Shown piece by piece: positions 36,859 to 45,089 of a DNA stretch of 64,000 nt. The notes under the pieces are model-generated. The model ran no database searches, had not been told where the DNA came from, and saw nothing but the letters and a program-made list of their open reading frames with translations. Each line of letters opens with the position of its first letter. Positions within the stretch are counted from its first letter, which is position 1. The DNA lies in the NCBI RefSeq assembly GCF_002250625.1, contig NZ_NMVQ01000001.1, positions 124,001-188,000 of the forward strand, in the 5' to 3' direction. The position numbers and the translations under genes were made by a program. This stretch comes from Enemella dayhoffiae. Its GTDB lineage: Bacteria > Actinomycetota > Actinomycetes > Propionibacteriales > Propionibacteriaceae.

Positions 36859-37722
36859 TCACGGCTTGCGGATCATCGCCTCCTGGGCGAGCGTGGCCAC
36901 GAGTTCTCCCGCCTGGGTGAAGAATCGTCCCGTTCCGAGGCCACGTTGGCTGCCATAACCGGCGCACTCCTGGGCGTACGACAGCCACTGGTCGACCCGA
37001 GCCGGGCGGTGGAACCACATCGCGTGGTCGAGGGAGGCGGTGAGCGGCTTGCCCTCGCCCTCCCACGGCCAGTCGAGCGCGCGCAGGGTGGGCTCGATGA
37101 TCGTGTAGTCGCACACGTACGCCAGCGCCGCGCGGTGCAGGTTGTCACCGTCGGGCAGCGGGGAGAACGACTTCACCCAGATCGCCTGGTGCGGCGTACG
37201 CTCCCCCTCGATCGTGAAGTAGATCGGTCCGGGGACGTGCCGCATGTCGAAGCTGCGGCCCTCGGAATAGTAGCGCGAGGCGGGGTCGTCGCGGCCGCTC
37301 AGGTATTCGGCCGACGACGGGAGCGATTCCGGATCGGGGAGGTCGGCGGGCATGGGCGGCTGGATCACCTCGCCCAGCTCCGGGGCGGCGTGGAACGAGG
37401 CCAGGCAGACATAGACGAACTTGCCGTTCTGCACCCCGCGCACCTGCCGAGTGGCGTACCCACGCCCGTCGCGCAGCAGTTCCACCTCGTAACGGATCTC
37501 GGCGCCGATGTCGACCGGGCGCATGAAATAGGAGTGCATGGAGTTCATCACCTTGTCGGGACACGACTCCATCGCCGCCATCGCCGCCTGGGCGACCATG
37601 TCCCCGCCGTACGCCTTCTCCCACGGCACGTATTGGGTGCGCGCGGTCCAGGCGCGGTCGAACAACTCCGGCTCCACCTCGGTCAACTCGAGAGCGGCCA
37701 GCATGATGTCGGAGGTCGGCAT
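36859..37722 (-). CDS. tesB: Acyl-CoA thioesterase II (TesB family)
   Basis: Double-hotdog thioesterase of 287 residues that hydrolyses acyl-CoA. The N-terminal hotdog has YGGDMVAQAAMAAM and SMHSYFMRPVD (the HSYF motif), and the C-terminal hotdog has LPDGDNLHRAALAYVCDYT and SLDHAMWFHRP, as in TesB. It is the first gene of the minus-strand unit leading into the aryl-CoA ligase, 62 bases apart, and could release dead-end CoA esters of that pathway. It is divergent from another hotdog thioesterase over a short gap that holds a palindrome. Confidence 0.9.
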   Translation of the reverse strand: MPTSDIMLAALELTEVEPELFDRAWTARTQYVPWEKAYGGDMVAQAAMAAMESCPDKVMNSMHSYFMRPVDIGAEIRYEVELLRDGRGYATRQVRGVQNGKFVYVCLASFHAAPELGEVIQPPMPADLPDPESLPSSAEYLSGRDDPASRYYSEGRSFDMRHVPGPIYFTIEGERTPHQAIWVKSFSPLPDGDNLHRAALAYVCDYTIIEPTLRALDWPWEGEGKPLTASLDHAMWFHRPARVDQWLSYAQECAGYGSQRGLGTGRFFTQAGELVATLAQEAMIRKP

Positions 37723-37746
37723 GTGACACAGGTTATTGCGGTAGAG

Positions 37747-37758
37747 TGACGTGCGTCA
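37747..37758. promoter_or_regulatory. Palindrome in the thioesterase divergent promoter
   Basis: TGACG-TG-CGTCA, a perfect 5-bp-arm inverted repeat midway between the divergent tesB (start 37722) and the hotdog thioesterase (start 37789). Likely an operator for both units; the regulator is unknown, the PaaX-family protein of this region being one candidate. Confidence 0.42.
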
Positions 37759-37788
37759 AGGACGTGTTACAACGGATGGAGGCGGGCG

Positions 37789-38193
37789 ATGGCGGTGCTG
37801 GACGAGGTCACCGGAGCGCGGCACGTGATGACCCGGCGGCTCGCCTGGCACGAGACCGATGCGGCCGGTCACAACCACTTCGCCGCGGCCCTGCGCTGGC
37901 TGGAGGAGGGCGAACACGCTCTCTGGCGTGCGCTCGGCCACCCCGATCTGGTCGCCTCCGCGCCGCGGGTGCACGTCGAGGTGGACTATCGCGGCCGGAT
38001 CTATTTCAACGACGAGCTCGAGGTCACCAGTGGGGTGCTGCGGGTCGGTCGCACCTCGGCCACCTTCGGCACGGTCGTGGTGCGCGACGGCGTCGTGGTG
38101 ATCGAGTGCCGCCACACCGTCGCCCACTGCCCCGACCCCACCGCCGGCGCCCTCCCCTGGCCCGACGACATCCGCACCCTGCTCGCTGGCTGA
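37789..38193 (+). CDS. Hotdog (4HBT) acyl-CoA thioesterase
   Basis: A 134-residue single-hotdog protein of the 4-hydroxybenzoyl-CoA thioesterase group. WHETDAAGHNHFAAALRWLE holds the likely catalytic aspartate and the long helix, followed by VHVEVDYRGRIYFNDELEV. It is placed divergently to tesB and the aryl-CoA ligase operon, so it probably acts on aromatic CoA esters. The ATG at 37789 follows GGAGGCGGGCG. Its TGA (38191-38193) lies in a copy of the dispersed hairpin repeat (GCTGGCTGAGCCTGTCGAA). Confidence 0.86.
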   Translation: MAVLDEVTGARHVMTRRLAWHETDAAGHNHFAAALRWLEEGEHALWRALGHPDLVASAPRVHVEVDYRGRIYFNDELEVTSGVLRVGRTSATFGTVVVRDGVVVIECRHTVAHCPDPTAGALPWPDDIRTLLAG

Positions 38194-38243
38194 GCCTGTC
38201 GAACCCCCACGCTGGCCGGCTGCACTGGGACACCCCCCACAAA

Positions 38244-38368
38244 TGATCGGGCATCCGACTGATTCATCGGGCGGGGCAAATTGCGATCGGGCGGCCGAAA
38301 TTGCCACGCCATTTCTACCGCCCGATGACCAGATGGTCCGCCCGATGAACCGTTCGGATGCCCGATCA
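38244..38368. repeat. Nested inverted repeat with four CATCGGGCGG-type words
   Basis: Outer arms of 31 bases at 38244-38274 and 38338-38368 match at 27 positions as inverted repeats, each carrying TGATCGGGCATCCGA and TTCATCGGGCGG with only the four bases between them different. Inner arms GATCGGGCGG (38285-38294) and CCGCCCGATGA (38318-38328) lie inside. It fills most of the 271-base gap between the hotdog thioesterase and iorB and contains no gene. Confidence 0.85.
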
Positions 38369-38406
38369 AATTCAGGCGGTGCCACGCCGCGTAACAGTCC
38401 CCATCC

Positions 38407-38467
38407 TGACTGAACCTGTCGCGGCCGCCCCCTCCGTTGGCTGAGCGAGCGAGGAACGAGCGAGTCA
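38407..38467. repeat. Dispersed hairpin repeat overlapping the iorB stop codon
   Basis: ACTGAACCTGTCG near 38407 and CCGTTGGCTGAGCGAGCGAG (38437-38456), followed by GAACGAGCGAGTCAG. The iorB TGA (complement of 38465-38467) lies in the last word. Same family as at 1206, 20145, 38188, 44149 and 57435. Confidence 0.7.
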
Positions 38468-40135
38468 GTCGACGTGGGCCAGGGCCGCGTCGCGTTGCCG
38501 GGCGAGCTGGGCGGCAGCGTCGGGTTGACCCACCAGCACGTCGGCCGAGGCCATCAGCTCGGCGAAGTGCTTCTCGCCGCGTTCCCAGGTTTCGCCGTAC
38601 CCCTTGAGCACCCGGGCGCAGCACAGCACCTCGCAGGCGAGGTCATAGTCGGTCCGCGAGATCCGTACGGCGCGATCCAGCCAGGCGTCGATCTCGGCCT
38701 GCTCGTGCTGGAACCGCAGTGACCGGGGGCGGATCGGGCGCAACCGGGCGAGCGTCGACAGGGTCGTGAAGCCGACCACCGAGGTGGTGTTCACCACGAT
38801 CCCTTTGTGCGCAAAGAAATGCACGAGCCTGCCGAACGCCGGACTGTCCCGCAGCGTCTCTCCAAGCTTCACCGGCAAGGTGTCGGTGATCTCCTCCAGT
38901 TGCGGGTGCAGGTATTCCCGGACCGCGATCGGCTGATCATCACCCGCTCGCGCCTCGTCGCGGATCCCGGCGATCCGCGCCGGGCGTACCTTCTGCAGGG
39001 CCACGTGGATCGTGTCCTGATAGCACATCCACAGCGCGATCCATCGGGCCGCCTCGGTGGTCAGCCGGGCCGGACCCTCCGGGTCGGTCTCATAGCCCTC
39101 GAGCCGGGCGACGCGGTCCAGATAGCGATCTGCGTACGCCGAGTCCTGATAGAGCGCGACCCGGGTGATTCCGCGCAGCAGCATCAACCGCGCCGGTTCC
39201 GGGTACGCCCGGGCCACCCGTTGGGCCTGGCGGGCCAGGCTGCTGCCAACCAACTGGGTCGGATCATCGTCGGCCAGCCGACGCAGCTCGACGTCGCGCT
39301 CGGCCTGCTTCTCGGCGGCCGTCCGGGGACGGGTCCCGATGGTCAGAAACACCTTCTGGGACGAGGTTTCCGTGGAGGGAGCCGGTTCCGCCTCGGCGCG
39401 CTGGGCGACGTCGAAGCCGTCGGCGAACGCGCGCAGCGACGCGTCCACCCCCTTGCCGGTGTCGCGGATCGTCTGCTCGAACTGCTCCCGCGTGAACGGC
39501 AGCGCGCCGGAACCGGCCAGCGCCCCGAACAGCGAGGCGCTGATCACGCTGCGCGCCTGGGTCGCCAGCGTGTTGAAGTCGGCGGCGACGAGGCGCCTGG
39601 CCGCCAGTTGTGCGCCCTGCAACAGTTTTTCGGAATCGACCCGGGCGTCCGCCGGGCCCGACTTCTCGGCGATCGAATAGACGCGGTTGGTCGAGGCGAT
39701 CAGCGTGGTCCGGTCCGGGGTGACGAACCCGCGCTGGACGGCCCGGCCCGCCTCCATCAGCTCCGAGGCGATCACCACGTCCACCTCGCCCGGGGTGGGC
39801 ATGGTGGACAGGATCGGCTCGGCACGGGTGACCGTCGCGACGGGTCCTCCGAGGGACGAAGGGGCGGAGCCCCCAGGGGTGTGTTCAGCCACCGAGGCAG
39901 CCGGGGGTGTGGGGGCGGAGCCCCCACGGGTGGGGTAGAGCTCGATGTAGTAGACGGTGGCTCCGGTGCGCTGGGCGACGCCGGCGACCGACGTGTTCTG
40001 GGTGGTCCAGCCCTGGGCGCGGGCGGTGTCGGCGATCCAGTTGGAGAGAACGCCGCCGCCCTCCCCGCCCATCGCCAGCACGGCGACGGTGATGGGCCGG
40101 AGCCCCTCGCTCCAGCTGCTCGAACCTCGGTTCAT
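38465..40135 (-). CDS. iorB: Indolepyruvate/2-oxoacid:ferredoxin oxidoreductase, beta (IorB-like) subunit
   Basis: A 556-residue subunit with an N-terminal gamma/POR-type domain (VAVLAMGGEGGGVLSNWIAD, GVAQRTGATVYYIELYP, PTPGEVDVVIASELMEAGRA) and a long C-terminal domain of the DUF6537 type, as in large IorB proteins of aromatic degraders. With IorA it oxidatively decarboxylates aryl pyruvates to aryl-acetyl-CoA. The ATG at 40135 overlaps the iorA stop (ATGA). Odd feature: about 28 residues (GGSAPTPPAASVAEHTPGGS and following) between YIELYPTR and VATVTRAEP are encoded by two copies of a GGGGGCGGAGCCCCC repeat and look like an in-frame insertion that the family lacks. Confidence 0.88.
   Translation of the reverse strand: MNRGSSSWSEGLRPITVAVLAMGGEGGGVLSNWIADTARAQGWTTQNTSVAGVAQRTGATVYYIELYPTRGGSAPTPPAASVAEHTPGGSAPSSLGGPVATVTRAEPILSTMPTPGEVDVVIASELMEAGRAVQRGFVTPDRTTLIASTNRVYSIAEKSGPADARVDSEKLLQGAQLAARRLVAADFNTLATQARSVISASLFGALAGSGALPFTREQFEQTIRDTGKGVDASLRAFADGFDVAQRAEAEPAPSTETSSQKVFLTIGTRPRTAAEKQAERDVELRRLADDDPTQLVGSSLARQAQRVARAYPEPARLMLLRGITRVALYQDSAYADRYLDRVARLEGYETDPEGPARLTTEAARWIALWMCYQDTIHVALQKVRPARIAGIRDEARAGDDQPIAVREYLHPQLEEITDTLPVKLGETLRDSPAFGRLVHFFAHKGIVVNTTSVVGFTTLSTLARLRPIRPRSLRFQHEQAEIDAWLDRAVRISRTDYDLACEVLCCARVLKGYGETWERGEKHFAELMASADVLVGQPDAAAQLARQRDAALAHVD
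39836..39935. repeat. GGGGGCGGAGCCCCC repeats inserted in frame in iorB
   Basis: Two hairpin-forming copies: GGGGCGGAGCCCCC (39861-39874) and GGGGGCGGAGCCCCC (39911-39925), with similar flanks, each translated as GGSAP on the minus strand. The same element is intergenic at 8045. Confidence 0.85.
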
Positions 40136-42318
40136 GCGTCGGCTCCCACGCTCAGCAGCGGTGATTCGATCCGGGCGGCGCGGTCCTCGATCCCCTTGCC
40201 CAGCACGGATCGCCAGCCTCGGCGTACCTTCGCCAAGGTCTGATCCACCACCGTCGGGTTCTGCACCACGTCGGTCCGATAGAACGACGGGCACAGCGAC
40301 GCCGCATGCGCGTTGGCGCCGCACACCCCGCAGCCGACGCACGAGTCGATCACCGTCGCCACCGGGTCGATCCGCATCGGGTCCGGGTTGTCGGCGATGG
40401 TCAGCGACGGGCAACCGGAGATCCGGATGCACGCGTGGTCACCGGTACACGTGTCGGCGTCCACCCCGAACCGCTCGCGCACCACGCGCTTGCCGCTCTG
40501 CAACGCCTGTTGCCTTTGCGGCTTCTCACGACGCTGTTTGTTCAGCTGACACTCGCTCTGCGCCACGACCACCTTCGGACCGGATTCCTTGGTGGTCAGC
40601 GCGTCCACGAACACGTCGCGCAGCTCGGCCACCTTGAACGTGTTGCTGACGGTCTTCGCCCACTTCACCCCGACTCCGCGGACCGCCCGTTCGATCGAGT
40701 GCTGGGTGGAGCGGATCGGGTTCTCCGCCTTGGAGGACAGGATGTCCTGCCCACCGGTGGCGGCGGCGTACGCGTTGTCCACGACCACCAGCATCTGGTC
40801 GGACTTGTTGAACACGGCGTTTCCGACCCCGCTGGTCAGGCCGTTGTGCCAGAAGCCACCATCACCCATGATCGCGACGGTACGCCGGTCGGTCCCCTTC
40901 GAATCGAAGGCGGCCCCGCCGGCCGAGCCGAGCCCGTATCCCATCGTCGTCGCGCCCAGGTGGAAGGGCGCTCCCGAGCCGAACAGGTGGCAGCCGATGT
41001 CGGCGGACACGTGGTGCTTGCCGGTCTGCTTCTCCGCCAGGGTGAGAGCGGAGAAGATCGGGCGCTCCGGACAGCCGGTGCACAACCCCGGCGGGCGCGG
41101 CTGCACCACCTCCTTGGCCACCCGCTGGTGGAACGGGCTCGCCTCGTCGTCGGCGTCCCGCAACAGGCCAGGTCGATTGCGGATCAGCTCGGGGGCGTGC
41201 CGGTCGAGGAACGCCGCCACACCGCGCGTGACCACGGTCGGGGTGTATTCACCCGCCTTCGCCAGCAGGTCCTTGCCGTGCAGCACGGTGTCCACCCCGG
41301 CGCGACGCAGCACGGCGTTGAGGTTCTGCTCGATATAGTCGGGCTGCCCCTCCTCGACCAGCAGCACGGCCCGCTTTCCGCGGCAGAAGTCGATCACCTC
41401 CTCGTCGACGACCGGGTAGGTCACGTTCATCACATACAGCGGGACATCGGTGTCACCGAACGCGTCCGAGCAGCCGAGCAGCTCCTGGGCACGGTTGAGC
41501 GTGTTGTAGAGCCCGCCCTGCACGATGATCCCGACGTCGGCGGCGCCGTCGGCGAACACCTCGTTCAACCCGTTCTCCCGGATGAACTTCACCGCGGCCG
41601 GCCAACGCTGGTCCACCTTCTCGATCTCGTGGGCGAAGCTCATCGGGGGCAGCACGATCCGCGAACCGTCGGTCCGCGGTTCCGCCGCGGCCTCCTTGAC
41701 CGTCATGATCGGTCGCCGGTTGTCCTTGGCCACAAAGGATCCCGTGAGGTGGCAGGAGCGCAGCCGCAGCTCCAGCATCACCGGGGTGTTGGACACCTCC
41801 GACAGCTCGAACCCCTTCTCGACCGCATCCACGATCGCGGAGATGTTCGGGCGCGGATCGAGCAGCCACATCTGCGACTTCATCGCGAACGCGTGGCTGC
41901 GCTCCTGCATGATCGAGGACCCCTCGCCATAGTCCTCGCCCACGATGATCAGCGCGCCACCCATCACCCCGCCGCTGGCCAGGTTGGCGAGTGCGTCGGA
42001 GGCGACGTTGGTGCCGACGGTCGACTTGAAGGTGATCGCCCCGCGGAGTGGATAGTGCACCGAGGCGGCCAGCATCGCGGCCGCGGTCGCCTCCGAGGCG
42101 GAGTTCTCGAAGTACACGTCGAGGTCGGCGAGGATGTCCTTGGCGTCGCCGAGCACGTCCATCAGGTGCGAGATCGGCGCTCCCTGATAGCCGCCGACGT
42201 AGGCCACCCCGGATTGCAGCAGCGCCTTGGTGACCGCCAGGATCCCCTCACCGTGGAACTCCTCACCGGCCCCCTTGTGCAGGTGCTCGACCTCCGTCGC
42301 GAAGGAGCGTTCAGCCAT
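40132..42318 (-). CDS. iorA: Indolepyruvate/2-oxoacid:ferredoxin oxidoreductase, alpha (IorA-like) subunit
   Basis: A 728-residue TPP-dependent subunit. It has the pyrimidine-binding N-domain (GVAYVGGYQGAPISHLMD, ENSASEATAAAMLAASVHYP), the Cys-rich PPGLCTGCPERPIFSALTL, the TPP motif IMGDGGFWHNGL, and a C-terminal ferredoxin domain with CTGDHACIRISGCPS and DSCVGCGVCGANAHAASLCP. The last motifs can hold two 4Fe-4S clusters. The ATG at 42318 follows GGGAGGGCCG. It is co-translated with iorB. Likely substrates are indolepyruvate or phenylpyruvate-type acids, which fits the neighbouring aromatic genes. Confidence 0.91.
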   Translation of the reverse strand: MAERSFATEVEHLHKGAGEEFHGEGILAVTKALLQSGVAYVGGYQGAPISHLMDVLGDAKDILADLDVYFENSASEATAAAMLAASVHYPLRGAITFKSTVGTNVASDALANLASGGVMGGALIIVGEDYGEGSSIMQERSHAFAMKSQMWLLDPRPNISAIVDAVEKGFELSEVSNTPVMLELRLRSCHLTGSFVAKDNRRPIMTVKEAAAEPRTDGSRIVLPPMSFAHEIEKVDQRWPAAVKFIRENGLNEVFADGAADVGIIVQGGLYNTLNRAQELLGCSDAFGDTDVPLYVMNVTYPVVDEEVIDFCRGKRAVLLVEEGQPDYIEQNLNAVLRRAGVDTVLHGKDLLAKAGEYTPTVVTRGVAAFLDRHAPELIRNRPGLLRDADDEASPFHQRVAKEVVQPRPPGLCTGCPERPIFSALTLAEKQTGKHHVSADIGCHLFGSGAPFHLGATTMGYGLGSAGGAAFDSKGTDRRTVAIMGDGGFWHNGLTSGVGNAVFNKSDQMLVVVDNAYAAATGGQDILSSKAENPIRSTQHSIERAVRGVGVKWAKTVSNTFKVAELRDVFVDALTTKESGPKVVVAQSECQLNKQRREKPQRQQALQSGKRVVRERFGVDADTCTGDHACIRISGCPSLTIADNPDPMRIDPVATVIDSCVGCGVCGANAHAASLCPSFYRTDVVQNPTVVDQTLAKVRRGWRSVLGKGIEDRAARIESPLLSVGADA

Positions 42319-42463
42319 CGGCCCTCCCTGACCATTGCGCACTCGGGACGTTCGTCATCAAAGCAATGTAACCGCTGGCACGGGAGACCGATACCCCCGC
42401 AGTCGCAATCCGGACAGAACCCACAGATGTCGACTTGACCCGCGATTCTGTACATTCGACCCA

Positions 42464-43120
42464 ATGAGCCGACGAATCATCGCGCTGACACTGGCGGCCG
42501 TCTGCGTCCTCCCCGGTTGCTCCCTGCTGGACCCCAACAAGGACAAGGGAGAACCCATCCCTGAGGGCCTGGTCGCCGAACCGGGCAAGCCGTCCCTGCC
42601 GGACCCCAGCGACCGGAAGTCCCCTCGCCCCAAGGACGAGGACGAGGCGATCAGCAACGCGCTGCGCTTCGAACTGGAGCAGGCGGTGCTCGAGCAGGCC
42701 GCGATCGACAAGCCGATCAGCTCGAAGTGCCGGCGTACCGGCGAGAAGACGTTCGACTGCACCGTCACCTTCGACGGCAAACCGGTCCAGCACAAGGTCG
42801 AGATCACCAGCCCGCCGAGCTCGATCATGCCCAACGGCGTCTCGCGACTGTTCAGCTATCAGGTGCACGAACGCGACGCCGTGGTGACGAAACGAGCCGT
42901 CCAGCTCGAGATGCTCAAGTCGGTCAAGGAATCGGCCAAGATCAACAACCACTACGGTCCGCCGCGCTGCGACGCAAACATCCCCGAGGTCACAGTGCTG
43001 TCGGAGAAGGGGGAACTGCCGGACGCGTTCTGCTACGCCCTCCCCAAGGGAGCGCTGGAGACGACGGAGAAGTTCTACATCAAGGCCAGTTCCATCGGTC
43101 CGATGGCCTATCACAAGTGA
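42464..43120 (+). CDS. Lipoprotein with DUF4333-like domain
   Basis: A 218-residue exported protein. The N-terminus MSRRIIALTLAAVCVLPGC is a lipoprotein signal with lipobox LPGC, so the mature protein begins at C19 and is anchored to the outer face of the membrane. A short acidic/Pro-rich linker follows; the region CRRTGEKTFDCTVTFDGKPV resembles the DUF4333 fold, with paired cysteines that could form a disulfide. Two more cysteines lie in the C-terminal third. It is divergent from iorA and is probably not part of the catabolic pathway. Function is unknown. Confidence 0.8.
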   Translation: MSRRIIALTLAAVCVLPGCSLLDPNKDKGEPIPEGLVAEPGKPSLPDPSDRKSPRPKDEDEAISNALRFELEQAVLEQAAIDKPISSKCRRTGEKTFDCTVTFDGKPVQHKVEITSPPSSIMPNGVSRLFSYQVHERDAVVTKRAVQLEMLKSVKESAKINNHYGPPRCDANIPEVTVLSEKGELPDAFCYALPKGALETTEKFYIKASSIGPMAYHK

Positions 43121-43171
43121 GCGGGCGTACGCCTGGCGGCTTCGTCAGGCTCAGCCACCGGAACGACGGAA

Positions 43172-43585
43172 TCAGCCGGCGCCCGCGCCGGACCCGATCA
43201 CGGCGACTCCCTTGATCTCGATCAGCGCCTCGGGCTGCCAGAGCCGGCTGATCCCGATACCGGCCATCGCCGGATAGTCGTTGCCTGCCATCTCGCGCCA
43301 GATCCGTCCGATCTCACGACCATTGGCCAGATAGTCCTCGACGTCGGTCAGGAAGATGGTCACGTCGACCAGGTCGCCGGGCTCGCCGCCAGCCTCACGC
43401 AGCGTGGTCAGCACGTTCGAGAACGCCTGGCGGAACTGCTCGACGATCCCGCCGGGGACGATGTTCATGTCCTTGTCCAGGGCGGTCTGTCCGGCCAGAT
43501 AGATCGTGTCCCCCACCTTGGTGCCGTGGGCGAAGCCGGAGGGCTTGGGCAGGCTGGCCGGGTTGATGGTCTGCTTGCTCGGCAT
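43172..43585 (-). CDS. RidA family protein (enamine/imine deaminase)
   Basis: A 137-residue protein of the RidA/YjgF/UK114 family, trimeric enzymes that hydrolyse reactive enamines and imines. Family landmarks are VGDTIYLAGQTALDKD near the N-terminus and DVTIFLTDVEDY and LIEIKGVAVIG at the C-terminus; an arginine precedes the last motif in ISRLWQPEA. RidA-type proteins are common in anthranilate and 3-hydroxyanthranilate catabolic clusters, so a role on an amino-ring product is plausible. It is divergent from the cupin gene across a 130-base AT-richer gap. Confidence 0.88.
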   Translation of the reverse strand: MPSKQTINPASLPKPSGFAHGTKVGDTIYLAGQTALDKDMNIVPGGIVEQFRQAFSNVLTTLREAGGEPGDLVDVTIFLTDVEDYLANGREIGRIWREMAGNDYPAMAGIGISRLWQPEALIEIKGVAVIGSGAGAG

Positions 43586-43715
43586 GACTCTCCTTCGTCG
43601 CAGAGACCCTGTTCAGTCAGGGCGTACCGTGATAATATTTCCAAAACATGACGATCGCAACACATCCGCAATATCCGTCGGACTCGCGGTCGCACGCTCT
43701 CGAGGAGGACGAGCC

Positions 43716-44126
43716 ATGCCTGCCGTCACACCGCATGCCGATCACCTGAACGAACTGCCCCCACTCGCCTCGCGCTACGTCGACGTGGAAGCCCTGCCCT
43801 GGCAGCCGACCGCATCCGAGGGGATCACCATGAAGGTGCTGCTCTCCGAGCCCGAGACCGGGCTGCTCACCGCCCTGTTCAAGTGGGAACCCGGCGCCCG
43901 GCTCTACAAGCACGAGCACGTCGAGATCGAACAGACCTACGTGCTCGAAGGAAGCATCGTCGACGCCGAGGGCACCGCCTCGGTCGGCAACTTCTCCTGG
44001 CGACCCAAGGGCAACCAGCACGAAGCCTGGTCCCCCGACGGAGCCCTGGTGTTCTGCTTCTTCCTCAAGCCCAACAAGTTCCTCGAGGGCCCCTCGGCCG
44101 GCAAGGACCTCCTCCCCGAGGAGTGA
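43716..44126 (+). CDS. Small cupin-domain protein
   Basis: A 136-residue single-cupin protein. LYKHEHVEIEQTYVLEGSIV supplies the His and Glu metal ligands of motif 1, and the second motif is in FSWRPKGNQHEAWSPDG. The family includes ChrR-like and dioxygenase-related cupins, often annotated in aromatic clusters; whether it cleaves a ring or only binds a metal is unclear. The ATG at 43716 follows CGAGGAGGAC. It is divergent from RidA and convergent with the PaaX-family regulator, the two sharing a terminator hairpin. Confidence 0.84.
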   Translation: MPAVTPHADHLNELPPLASRYVDVEALPWQPTASEGITMKVLLSEPETGLLTALFKWEPGARLYKHEHVEIEQTYVLEGSIVDAEGTASVGNFSWRPKGNQHEAWSPDGALVFCFFLKPNKFLEGPSAGKDLLPEE

Positions 44127-44130
44127 TTCC

Positions 44131-44169
44131 GACGCCGGCGAGGTGACTTCGACAGGCTCAGCCGGCGTC
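44131..44169. terminator. Bidirectional hairpin overlapping the PaaX-type gene stop
   Basis: GACGCCGGC (44131-44139) pairs with GCCGGCGTC (44161-44169), perfect 9-base arms around a 21-base centre that contains the dispersed TTCGACAGGCTCA repeat. The cupin gene ends at 44126, and the minus-strand regulator's TGA is the complement of 44158-44160, inside the hairpin. Confidence 0.7.
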
Positions 44170-45036
44170 CGGGGCGAGTACGCCGCGGGCGTGCCTTTCG
44201 GCGAGAGGGGCGAGCCGCTGGTTCAACCCTGCAAAGAGATCCGCTGCCGCCTGACCGGGCCACGGGTCGGGCAGGTAGGCCAGCGGCAGTCCCGGATCGA
44301 GATACGGCAACCGTCGCCACTGGGTGATCAGTGGGATGTGGTCCCGGAACGCGTCCCGGTCGGTGCCGGCTCGACTCCCGGAGGCCCAGCGTTCACGCAC
44401 CGGCTCCCATTTCTGCAGGAACTCCTGGTACAGCAGCGAAAGCGCCGGAAGGTCCCACCACTTCGCCACCTTCTGGGCCAGGTCGACCGGTCCGAGCGCG
44501 ACCGAGGAGAAGAAGTCCACGTAGCCGTCGAGCCCGTCGCGTTCCAGCTCCTCGAACGTGGACTCGAACAGCCACGCCGGAGCCACCCACAACCCGGGGG
44601 TGACCGAGCCGAACCCCCGGTGGGTGAACAGGGTGCGAATCCGGTGGCGCAGGTGACGTTCCGACTCGGGCACGGTGAACGCGGCCAGCATCCACGGCTC
44701 GTCGACGGTGGCCCGGCGCGGGTTGAAGATCCGGCGGTCCCCCTCGGCAAAGACCCGCTGCAGGGCCGCGACCAGGGCGTACGCCGCCTGCCCGTCCACC
44801 CGCGTGCTGGTGAGCACCCCACGCTTCTTCAACCGGGACACCGAGGAACGCACGGCGGCGGATTCCGCGCCCAGGTCACCCAACAGGTGGATCAGCGACG
44901 ACACGGCGATGCTGCCGCCGTTGGCGCGGCCATAGAGACCGAAGATGCTGACGATCAGCTGCTGATGCCGCGGCAACCCCTCGAGCCGGTCACCGCCTCG
45001 TTCGGCCTCCAATTCGACACCCGTCTCGACGCCCAT
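44158..45036 (-). CDS. PaaX-family transcription regulator
   Basis: A 292-residue repressor-type regulator of the PaaX family, which controls phenylacetyl-CoA and related aromatic pathways in response to CoA thioesters. An N-terminal winged helix (LIVSIFGLYGRANGGSIAVS, then AAVRSSVSRLKKRGVLTS) is followed by the PaaX effector domain with WVAPAWLFESTFEEL and LLYQEFLQKWEPVRERW. It is on the same strand as, and 53 bases after, the FAD oxidoreductase gene, so may share its transcript. An aryl-CoA would be a fitting inducer for this region. Confidence 0.88.
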   Translation of the reverse strand: MGVETGVELEAERGGDRLEGLPRHQQLIVSIFGLYGRANGGSIAVSSLIHLLGDLGAESAAVRSSVSRLKKRGVLTSTRVDGQAAYALVAALQRVFAEGDRRIFNPRRATVDEPWMLAAFTVPESERHLRHRIRTLFTHRGFGSVTPGLWVAPAWLFESTFEELERDGLDGYVDFFSSVALGPVDLAQKVAKWWDLPALSLLYQEFLQKWEPVRERWASGSRAGTDRDAFRDHIPLITQWRRLPYLDPGLPLAYLPDPWPGQAAADLFAGLNQRLAPLAERHARGVLAPDAG

Positions 45037-45089
45037 CCCGAAACCCTATCGCGGGCGAGGGACGACCGTCGGCAGAAACGATAGACACG

